Below are positions 34,313 through 40,807 of a stretch of DNA of 40,807 nucleotides, piece after piece. The stretch covers positions 1 through 40,807 of the forward strand of contig CANRTI010000011.1 of the NCBI GenBank assembly GCA_947642635.1, given 5' to 3'. Both the position numbers and the translations under genes were made by a program. Every line of letters begins with the position of its first letter. The stretch's first letter is position 1. The notes beneath the pieces are model-generated. The model did not search any database. It saw nothing but the letters and a program-made list of their open reading frames with translations, and was not told where the DNA came from. The DNA comes from an uncultured Mycoplasma sp. (GTDB lineage Bacteria; Bacillota_I; Bacilli_A; RF39; UBA660).

Positions 34313-35767
34313 TCAATTCATATTACTTTTTAAAATTCCTTGAGCACTCAAAATTGTATCTTGATCGGGAATCATAACATATAATTCTTGCGAAGGATAA
34401 GTATAAGTATAAGCATAAGAATCTTGACCATTTAAACTTATAGACTCAATTTCCCAATTAGGCATACTATCTAACTGCATTTTTACTAAACTCATTATTT
34501 TATCAGTTGTAATATTTGTTGCAAAATTTCCTTCTACTGATTTCAATATATCATCGTACTTAACTAATATAGCACTTGAACTAGCTTTTTTAATAATTGC
34601 ACTTATCATAGCTTGTTGATTTTCTCCTCTTTGCCGATCTCCTTCTAAAAATGCTTTTCTTGTTCTAACAAAATCTAATGCTTGCTTACCATTAACATGG
34701 TTATATCCTTCTTTAAATCGAAAATGATATTCATAGCTTGAGAAATTATATTTAGAATAAACTTCGACACCATCAAGAGCATCCACTAATTTAATTAATG
34801 CATTATAATTTACTTTAACATAATAATTAATTTCAATATCAAGTAGATTTTCTAAAGTTTTCATACTCATCTCAACACCATATATTCCAGCATGTGTCAA
34901 CTTATCTTTTTTATTAACACCATCTAATTCAACATAATAATCTCTAGGAATATTAATCATTAATATTTTATGAGTTTTTGGATTAACATTCATAACAATA
35001 TTTACATCACTTCTTGTTTTATCAGTAACATCGCCATATGTATCAATACCAGATATATAAACATTAAAAGTATCTTTAGTAACATCAACATCTTTTTCTA
35101 AATCTTTTATTTTTTCTCGAATAGCAAATTGATATAAAATTTTGGTATTACTTAAAGGATTATAGCCCTCTAATTCATTATTTTCACTAAATATTTTATA
35201 AAAACTTTCTTCAATTAACATACTAGTAATTTTTTTATTATTTAAATCATCTATAATCTTTGTAAAAGATTCATATTGTTCTGCATTAATCTTAACTTTA
35301 CTTTTCAATTTTTTTATAACACTATCCATATTAGTTTCCAATTTTTCTTCATAACCAATTTCGGTATTTGCTAAATCTTCAATCTTATTATATTTTGAAT
35401 CTTTTAAAACTAACACATAATAAGTTTTAGTTTCATAATCATATTGCTTAGTAAAATCATCAATAAAATTAAATGTTTTATTAAGGTAAAAAAAGACTAT
35501 TATCAAAACAATTATATAAAGAATTTCTAATGTCACAAAAATAATTTTAATAATTTTCTTTAACCTTTTAAAACAAGTCAAAAAAATCAATATTAAAGGT
35601 AAAATAAGTGCTCCTACTACATAAATTACAAAATATTTCATAGGTAAAACATTAAACTTAATTAATAAATAAGTATTTAAATAAACAATAATTAACAAAA
35701 CAAGCGCTATTAAAATCAAAGAAACTCTTTTAAATTTTCGCTTATTTATTCTTTTATTTAATCGCAT
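34313..35767 (-). CDS. LytR-CpsA-Psr (LCP) family wall-polymer ligase
   Basis: Transfers lipid-linked teichoic acid or polysaccharide to peptidoglycan. 484 residues. Three membrane segments (about 15-37, 44-65, 71-95) are followed by an accessory region (about 113-220, periplasmic-binding-protein-like: VLVLKDSKYNKIEDL, IGYEE, TSMLIEES), then the LCP catalytic domain (about 233-400). Catalytic-site residues are ISGIDTYG, TRSDVNIVMNV (Arg252, Asp254), NIPRDYYV (Arg275, Asp276), and FVRTRKAFLEGDRQRGENQQ (Arg368, Arg370, Asp377, Arg378, Arg380). GAGG before the ATG. It sits between tagO and yerB, fitting a role at the end of the polymer pathway. Confidence 0.92.
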   Translation of the reverse strand: MRLNKRINKRKFKRVSLILIALVLLIIVYLNTYLLIKFNVLPMKYFVIYVVGALILPLILIFLTCFKRLKKIIKIIFVTLEILYIIVLIIVFFYLNKTFNFIDDFTKQYDYETKTYYVLVLKDSKYNKIEDLANTEIGYEEKLETNMDSVIKKLKSKVKINAEQYESFTKIIDDLNNKKITSMLIEESFYKIFSENNELEGYNPLSNTKILYQFAIREKIKDLEKDVDVTKDTFNVYISGIDTYGDVTDKTRSDVNIVMNVNPKTHKILMINIPRDYYVELDGVNKKDKLTHAGIYGVEMSMKTLENLLDIEINYYVKVNYNALIKLVDALDGVEVYSKYNFSSYEYHFRFKEGYNHVNGKQALDFVRTRKAFLEGDRQRGENQQAMISAIIKKASSSAILVKYDDILKSVEGNFATNITTDKIMSLVKMQLDSMPNWEIESISLNGQDSYAYTYTYPSQELYVMIPDQDTILSAQGILKSNMN

Positions 35768-35825
35768 ACAAAAAACCTCATGCTATTATTATATAATAAT
35801 TCCCATATTTATTCCGAAAATCTTC

Positions 35826-36911
35826 CTATTTTTTACTTTTTTTGACATTTTTCTGTTGTTTAAACTTCCCTTTTTTAGTATGTTCATATAAAATATCAGT
35901 CTTCAAAATAACAAATAATAACAATAACATTAACAATAAATATAAAATAATGGCATTTTTAGTTTTTCCAATAGCATAAAAAATTGAAGCCACTGAAAAC
36001 ATAATGTTAATAAGATAAATAATAATAATACTAATTTGAGGTGAAAAACGTAATTTTAGTAATTGGTAATGAAAATGTTCTTTATCTGGTTCACCAATAT
36101 TTTTTCCTTTTAATAATCTTCTAAAAATTGCTAAAAGAGTATCAAAAATTGGAATAGCCAAAATAACTACCGGAATAATTAAAGTTGTCAAAGTAGCAAT
36201 CTTATAGCCAACAAGAGCGATAACAGCAATCATAAATCCTAAAAAAAGACTTCCAGAATCGCCCATAAAAATTTTTGCTGGTGGAAAATTAAAGACTAAA
36301 AATCCTAAAGTAGATCCTAGCATAATTAAAGATAAAATAATATCTAATCCACCAAATTTCCCTAAAACATAAGCAATAATACTTATAGTTAAAAAATAAA
36401 TTGAACTAATACCACCAGCTAAACCATCTAAACCATCAATTAAATTAACCGCATTGGAAATAGCCACAACAAAAAATATGGATAAAATATAATTAAATGG
36501 TTCCGAAAAATAAAAATTAAAACCCAAAAATGTAACTTCTGAAAAATAAATTTGTCCATAAACTACAACAATTAAAGCCGCAATTATTTGCACTAAAAAT
36601 TTATAACGAGCCCTAATTGGTTTAATATCATCAAATATACCAATTAATAAAATTATAAAAGCCCCAATTAAAATAGAAATCATTTGCGAAGTTATTTCAC
36701 CATATAAAATATATCCAAACAAAAAAGCTCCAAAAATTGCTACGCCACCAAATCTTGGCATAGGTTTAGTATGAATTTTTCTTTCATTGGGAATATCTAT
36801 TGCACCAATATGATAGGCAATTTTTTTAACAATAGGAATTAATAACATTCCAGCAATAAAAGTAACTAGAATTATTTCTAAAACTTTATGATTATTAACA
36901 ATTAAATTCAT
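35826..36911 (-). CDS. tagO: UDP-GlcNAc:undecaprenyl-phosphate GlcNAc-1-phosphate transferase (TagO/WecA)
   Basis: First committed step of teichoic-acid-type synthesis: GlcNAc-1-phosphate from UDP-GlcNAc onto undecaprenyl phosphate. 361 residues, about eleven membrane segments. Conserved loops are PNERKIHTKPMPRFGG (41-56), FDDIKPI (Asp94-Asp95), NLIDGLDGLAGG (156-167), FMGDSGSLFLG (215-225) and the HFHYQLL motif (His279, His281). The ATG follows TTAGGAG. The basic tail is short. One of the best-supported assignments in the window. Confidence 0.95.
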   Translation of the reverse strand: MNLIVNNHKVLEIILVTFIAGMLLIPIVKKIAYHIGAIDIPNERKIHTKPMPRFGGVAIFGAFLFGYILYGEITSQMISILIGAFIILLIGIFDDIKPIRARYKFLVQIIAALIVVVYGQIYFSEVTFLGFNFYFSEPFNYILSIFFVVAISNAVNLIDGLDGLAGGISSIYFLTISIIAYVLGKFGGLDIILSLIMLGSTLGFLVFNFPPAKIFMGDSGSLFLGFMIAVIALVGYKIATLTTLIIPVVILAIPIFDTLLAIFRRLLKGKNIGEPDKEHFHYQLLKLRFSPQISIIIIYLINIMFSVASIFYAIGKTKNAIILYLLLMLLLLFVILKTDILYEHTKKGKFKQQKNVKKSKK

Positions 36912-36964
36912 TTTTCTAACTCCTAATTTAAATTATAGCTTATTATTTTTAAAAAATAAAGAAA

Positions 36965-36981
36965 AAGAGCTTAACACTCTT
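36965..36981 (-). terminator. Terminator after the Ig-like surface protein gene
   Basis: AAGAG/CTCTT stem (36965-36969, 36977-36981), extendable by a U-G pair, followed by a T-rich tail on the minus strand; overlaps the stop of the gene at 36980 and separates it from tagO. Confidence 0.5.
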
Positions 36982-38380
36982 ACTTTTGAGATTTTTTCTT
37001 CTTCCCTTTTTCTTCATCTATCTCATCTTCATCACTTTGAATAACCTCAATTAAATCATTATAATTATCATCACTGTTCTCTTCAAAAAAACTATCATTT
37101 TTTGTTACTTTTTTCTTTCGTTTTTTCTCTTTTTTATTATTATCTTTTCCTAGCAAGCGATTTTTTAATTTTCTTCTACTACTACTTAAAGCAATAATAC
37201 AAATAATTGCTAAAAATAACGCTCCACCAAATATTATAATTACATATAAATAAGTTTGATTTAACTCTTCTAAAATATTTGTATTCTCACCATCATACAT
37301 AGAAAATGTTTTATTGACAGAATCATAAACATAAAAATCCTTTTCACCAGTAGCTACATTCATCCCATAAACAATATATAATTTAGATTGATCATTATTT
37401 TTAAATACTCGATATTTAACTCCTTCAATTATTTCTTCAGCTACAATTAAGTTATCTAAATCTTCTTTATAATCCAAAATAACTATTCTTAAACTAACCC
37501 CAACTACTTCATTATATTTTTCATATTTTCCATCTTGATAAATATAATGAACCACTGTCCCATCTTCTTTTTTTAAACCAACCAAATTATAGTTTAACTT
37601 TTCATTATAACAAACTGGCACTGGTGTTCCATCAATATTCACTTCACTTTCAACAAATAGTTCGGGACAACTATAATTACTTCGCAATTTGATTACAGTA
37701 AAATTATTTCCATCAATTGTAACTTCAATCGGATTTTGGTCAATAACATTTACTGTTAATTTATATACTTTTTCTTTTCCTGTTTCACTTTTTACAACAA
37801 TTTCAAAAGTATTAACACCTTCAGTTAAAGTGACATCACCATTTCCTCTAACTGATGCATAACGATCATTTGCTAAAGCATTTATTTTTACCCCTGTCGT
37901 TCCTTCGGGAACCACGACACTATAATCTAATGTATCTTTATCAAAGACAGGACTAATTTCATAACCTTCAACACTCAAACTTTTTAAATTATTATCATTA
38001 GATTTTTCGCGTGGTAAAGATACAGTAATTACTACTGATTTGGCTGCTAAATTAACTGGATTTCCACTGCCATCACTTACTCCTGATGGGGTTACTGTAA
38101 TAGTTGCAGTTCCAACACTTAAAGCATTTAAAGTTATGGTATAAGAACTATTTTCAATCCAAGCTCGGTCTTCACTTATCGAAACTACTGCTGGATTAGA
38201 AGATTTAATATTAAATCTTCCTGTTACATCAGTTCCCTTTATTGTTAATTTTGTAGAACCGCCCTTAGTAATTCCTGATGATGTAACTCCAATGGTATAA
38301 GAAGCTGCCGCTGCTATATTTATTCCTAAAAACAATGTAAATAACACTAAACAAAATTTTAAACTAATTTTTTTAATCAT
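36980..38380 (-). CDS. Surface protein with Ig-like and cadherin-like domains and charged cytoplasmic tail
   Basis: 466 residues. Signal peptide 1-26 (ends AAAA). A Big_2-type Ig-like domain (about 28-121: SSNPAVVSISEDRAWI, then GTATITVTPSG) is followed by a cadherin-like beta-sandwich (about 127-212: NNLKSLSVEGYEISPVFDKDTLDYSVVVPEG, then NTFEIVVKSETGKEKVYKLTV). A region of unknown fold with two Cys (238, 257) comes next. One membrane segment (376-399) leads to a long, very basic then acidic cytoplasmic tail (RKLKNR, KKEKKRKKKVTK, SDEDEIDEEKGKKKK). It is directly downstream of the GH73 autolysin (one base between), so the two are cotranscribed and may act together at the cell surface. No enzyme motif seen. 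Confidence 0.78.
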   Translation of the reverse strand: MIKKISLKFCLVLFTLFLGINIAAAASYTIGVTSSGITKGGSTKLTIKGTDVTGRFNIKSSNPAVVSISEDRAWIENSSYTITLNALSVGTATITVTPSGVSDGSGNPVNLAAKSVVITVSLPREKSNDNNLKSLSVEGYEISPVFDKDTLDYSVVVPEGTTGVKINALANDRYASVRGNGDVTLTEGVNTFEIVVKSETGKEKVYKLTVNVIDQNPIEVTIDGNNFTVIKLRSNYSCPELFVESEVNIDGTPVPVCYNEKLNYNLVGLKKEDGTVVHYIYQDGKYEKYNEVVGVSLRIVILDYKEDLDNLIVAEEIIEGVKYRVFKNNDQSKLYIVYGMNVATGEKDFYVYDSVNKTFSMYDGENTNILEELNQTYLYVIIIFGGALFLAIICIIALSSSRRKLKNRLLGKDNNKKEKKRKKKVTKNDSFFEENSDDNYNDLIEVIQSDEDEIDEEKGKKKKSQK

Positions 38381-38381
38381 A

Positions 38382-40103
38382 CTATCTCTCCATTATACTA
38401 TTCTTTATTTTAACATAGTCTGTAGCCCCAATCGATCCATTACCATCGACATCAGCCGCCAAACTTTGTGCAATACTTAATGCACTACCTGATTTTTCCA
38501 TAATATAATTTTTAATTTTAACATAATCGGTTGCTCCAAGAGCCCCATCACCATCAACATCTCCCTTGATAACAACTGTATAAGTATATGTATTTGTACC
38601 ATCAAAAATATTTATAACTTGACCTGTTTTTAGAATACTATCACCACTTACTCCATTAACTGTAACAGTTAAACCTAAAGTAGCTTGAATATCACTAATA
38701 GCAGAACCTAACTTAATACCCGTCAAACAACCATTCACTTTTGATGCCCCTAATTTTTCTAAAATTGTTTTTTCTTCTGTCGTTGCATTATTATTTGGGT
38801 CTTTGATAATTACATTACTAGCACCACCACTAGCCCAAACTAAACCAGCTAAGACTGGACTTTCGGCACTAGAAACTGCACCTATGTTAAGAAAATTATA
38901 TAAACCAGAATAAGTTTTCCCTTGATAAGTAAATTCTCCTCCTTTAGTAGCTACCGAACCATTATTTCCTGATTCTTGTTTAGCTAAACTTGCTAAATAA
39001 ACAGCACTTATATTAGCAACTTTTCCAGCTTCTACAAATATTGAAGCATAAAGTTGATTATCTAAAAGAGAATATCCTTCCATAAAGGTATTATTTAAAA
39101 TTGTTTGAACAACACTTTCAGTATAATTATCACTATAACCTAATCTTTCAAACATCAAAATACGTTCAGGAACTAAGAAATTTCGAGGATCTAAATAATA
39201 TTCTACAGTAGCATCATTTGGTTTATACCACCCTGGTTCAGTTTGTTGTGGCTGACCAGTTGATAAATCATAATATTTTTCACCACCTTGAATTGAAGAA
39301 ATTGCTTTTTCAGCAGTAACAGAAGCTTTAAAATCTAAAGTCGTATTTAATGCTTTAAAAGTCCAATTTGGATAAGTCTTATGAATAATCCGCAATTTAC
39401 ATTTATAACTTTCTGGAAATCCTTGTTCAACTAATGCTGCTTCAAATATCGGATCAGTTGAAGTCTCACAACTTAAATCAGGACTCTTACCTGGCAAAGC
39501 CGTATACTCAGGCATTCCTCCATAAATTGGAATAGTAAATTCTAATGGTAAATTCAAAAGACCATTAGCTTGATAACTTTTAAAACTAGAATAAGCTTCT
39601 GAATAAGGTGCTTGTAAATTAGCCATATAAATATGGTTATATGGAAAATGCGATGAAATCGGATCAACATTAAATTTTTTTAAATATGAAGTATATTGAC
39701 CATCTGCAATATATTTTTCAGTAACATACTTAGCTCCCCCAACAATCGCCGCTTTTGGACTTGTCCATGGTCGATTATATTTATCAACATACTCTGATTG
39801 CAAAGACATTTTGGCATAAGTCGCACAAACATACCCTACATTGCCTGCATCATCATATATAACACTATACCACCCATCACTACAAGAACGTTCACTTGGA
39901 TAAGTAGCAGCACTAGTTAAAGAATAAATGCTTCCATTAGCAAGAGTTTTGATTGTTCCATAATTAGTTCCTGGTCCTTTTCTTAAATTAACACCACTAC
40001 CATTTATTTGAACAATATATGAATCAGCAAAACAATAACTCATATTAATTATGAATCCTAAACAAATAACTAAAAAATATTTAAAATAATTATTTCTAAG
40101 CAT
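38382..40103 (-). CDS. Secreted GH73 glucosaminidase with SH3b and dockerin domains
   Basis: A predicted peptidoglycan hydrolase, 573 residues. Signal peptide 1-26. An SH3b domain (about 28-98: GSGVNLRKGPGTNYGTI, GWYSVIYDDAGNVGYV) is followed by a region common in gut Firmicutes glucosaminidases (YNRPWTSPKAAI..., YPNWTFKALNT) and the GH73 core with the probable catalytic Glu377 in AKQESGNNGS and the FLNIGAV motif (404-410). A small beta domain leads to two dockerin type I calcium-binding repeats, DVDGDGALGATDYVKIKNYI (515-534) and DVDGNGSIGATDYVKIKNSI (551-570). Dockerins normally bind cohesins; no cohesin is in the window. First gene of a unit with the Ig-like surface protein. Assignment of the dockerin is strong from both repeats. 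Confidence 0.9.
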   Translation of the reverse strand: MLRNNYFKYFLVICLGFIINMSYCFADSYIVQINGSGVNLRKGPGTNYGTIKTLANGSIYSLTSAATYPSERSCSDGWYSVIYDDAGNVGYVCATYAKMSLQSEYVDKYNRPWTSPKAAIVGGAKYVTEKYIADGQYTSYLKKFNVDPISSHFPYNHIYMANLQAPYSEAYSSFKSYQANGLLNLPLEFTIPIYGGMPEYTALPGKSPDLSCETSTDPIFEAALVEQGFPESYKCKLRIIHKTYPNWTFKALNTTLDFKASVTAEKAISSIQGGEKYYDLSTGQPQQTEPGWYKPNDATVEYYLDPRNFLVPERILMFERLGYSDNYTESVVQTILNNTFMEGYSLLDNQLYASIFVEAGKVANISAVYLASLAKQESGNNGSVATKGGEFTYQGKTYSGLYNFLNIGAVSSAESPVLAGLVWASGGASNVIIKDPNNNATTEEKTILEKLGASKVNGCLTGIKLGSAISDIQATLGLTVTVNGVSGDSILKTGQVINIFDGTNTYTYTVVIKGDVDGDGALGATDYVKIKNYIMEKSGSALSIAQSLAADVDGNGSIGATDYVKIKNSIMER

Positions 40104-40125
40104 TTTACCCTACTTTCTACTATAT

Positions 40126-40134
40126 ATTTTACCA
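40126..40134 (-). promoter_or_regulatory. Extended -10 element for the autolysin gene
   Basis: TGG-TAAAAT on the minus strand, 22 bases before the ATG at 40103. No convincing -35 box. The ribosome site is AGTAGGG. Confidence 0.4.
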
Positions 40135-40228
40135 TAAATTTTTAAAATATTGCGTAAAATTGTATAAAGTATTACATTTTTTAAAACATCTTTACATATT
40201 TTTGTTTTCTTTTTCATAAAAGTTATAT

Positions 40229-40234
40229 TATAAT
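40229..40234 (+). promoter_or_regulatory. -10 box for the Lys-rich protein gene
   Basis: Perfect TATAAT, 24 bases before the ATG at 40259, divergent from the autolysin promoter. The -35 region is T-rich without a clear match. The ribosome site is AAAGGAAG. Confidence 0.45.
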
Positions 40235-40258
40235 AAGGGAGAAAAAAGGAAGATTTAA

Positions 40259-40747
40259 ATGGATAAGCACTTTGATGACATAGATATATTTTTTATAGTA
40301 ATGATACTTCTCTACTTTATAGTATTACTAACCTTTGTATTTGTTTTCCTAGTTAAATATTTTGACTTATTTCTTAAAGATAAAAAACAAATGCAAACTA
40401 TCAATGAAGATAAACCACAAAAGAAATTAGTTAAAAAAACGCCTCCTTCCAAACAAACTGTTTCTAAAAAGAAAACTACGCCTAAAAAAGATTCTGAAAA
40501 GATTGTTGAAAAAAAGACAGTTACTAACAAAAAAACTACTACTAAAAGTCCAACAAAAAAAAACCAACCTATCACTAAAAAAACTACTACTAAAAGCAAA
40601 AAATACTCTTCTAAAACCACTAGTACTAAACCAAAAAAGACTAATACTACTCAAAACAAAACTGAACTAAAGAAAAATAAAAATTATAAAAATAATGTTT
40701 CTTATGTTAAAAAATCTCCTTCTAAAACAAAAAAAGAATCTAAATAA
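40259..40747 (+). CDS. Single-pass membrane protein with Lys/Thr-rich tail
   Basis: Not recognised. 162 residues: a short acidic N-terminus (MDKHFDDIDI), one long membrane segment (about 11-36, aromatic and aliphatic), then some 120 residues of low-complexity sequence made mainly of Lys, Thr, Ser, Pro and Asn, with short repeats such as KKTTTKS and KKTTPKK. The tail is strongly basic and probably disordered. By charge it should lie in the cytoplasm, where it could bind nucleic acid or acidic membrane/polymer. The opposite strand is open in two frames, but these are composition shadows. It has a -10 box, a good ribosome site and a terminator, so it is a real single-gene unit. Confidence 0.75.
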   Translation: MDKHFDDIDIFFIVMILLYFIVLLTFVFVFLVKYFDLFLKDKKQMQTINEDKPQKKLVKKTPPSKQTVSKKKTTPKKDSEKIVEKKTVTNKKTTTKSPTKKNQPITKKTTTKSKKYSSKTTSTKPKKTNTTQNKTELKKNKNYKNNVSYVKKSPSKTKKESK

Positions 40748-40766
40748 ATAGATTCAGGTTGTAGAC

Positions 40767-40799
40767 AAACCCCATATTAGAAAAAATATGAGGTTTTCT
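40767..40799 (+). terminator. Terminator after the Lys-rich protein gene
   Basis: Stem AAACCCCATATT/AATATGAGGTTT (40767-40778, 40785-40796; one mismatch, six-base loop) followed by T-rich sequence on the plus strand. Confidence 0.7.
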
Positions 40800-40807
40800 T
40801 TTGAAAA

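Noticed and set aside
35778-35810. ATTATTATATAATAAT palindrome upstream of the LCP gene as an operator
   Set aside because: Self-complementary A/T sequence overlapping a TATAAT -10 box is expected often at this base composition.
40312-40654. Two minus-strand open frames inside the Lys-rich protein gene
   Set aside because: They are antisense shadows of AAA/ACT repeats (runs of Phe, Val, Ser) without ribosome sites or promoter.

Overview
The window reads as chromosome of a low-G+C (mostly A+T, by eye about a quarter G+C) Gram-positive-type bacterium of the Bacilli / Mycoplasmatota-like gut lineages (RF39- or Erysipelotrichia-type). The reasons are topoisomerase IV genes of Firmicutes type, a SUF system with SufU, a class B sortase, wall-teichoic-acid-type genes (tagO, tagA, wecB, tagGH, LCP), and homologues of three Bacillus spore-associated proteins (YlbD, YlbE, SpoVIF). 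Taxonomy is inference only. UGA acts as a stop and Trp is encoded by UGG, so this is not a UGA-Trp mollicute. Nearly everything lies on the minus strand; only two small genes are on the plus strand. No rRNA, tRNA or CRISPR was seen.

Layout. 0.07-4.6 kb: an AMP-forming acyl ligase, a class B sortase and a secreted repeat protein ending in a sortase-signal-like tail. 4.7-8.3 kb: a compact suf operon (sufC, short sufD-like, sufS, sufU, unknown membrane gene) without a recognisable sufB. 8.3-11.1 kb: a frameshifted ttcA-like tRNA thiolase, an HD hydrolase, a small membrane protein and the ylbD-ylbE pair. 11.1-15.5 kb: parE-parC. 15.7-17.4 kb: an Asn-rich membrane protein and, divergently, a tiny HTH protein.

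17.4-40.1 kb: a long cell-envelope glycopolymer region. Reading along the minus strand it holds a dockerin-bearing GH73 autolysin, an Ig-like surface protein, tagO, an LCP ligase, yerB, spoVIF, an O-antigen ligase/polymerase-like protein, the TagGH exporter, a run of glycosyltransferases with a UDP-galactopyranose-mutase-like flavoprotein, a GtrA/GtrB/GT-C module, a DUF218-like gene split by an insertion sequence, wecB, a GT4 enzyme and tagA. Inferred logic: TagO and TagA start a lipid-linked GlcNAc-ManNAc-type unit (WecB supplies ManNAc), the glycosyltransferases elongate it, TagGH exports it, the Gtr module adds side sugars outside, and LCP joins it to peptidoglycan.

The most notable signals are: an ISAs1-type element inserted in the DUF218-like gene, whose 11-bp flanking duplication lets the original 493-codon frame be rebuilt exactly; a SUF operon with a single half-length scaffold; a sortase with Lys at the expected catalytic Arg position next to its probable substrate; an autolysin ending in a dockerin; spore-associated gene remnants; and a hairpin that buries the ylbD ribosome binding site. 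Two genes (ttcA and the transposase) carry apparent one-base deletions, so sequencing error has to be kept in mind.
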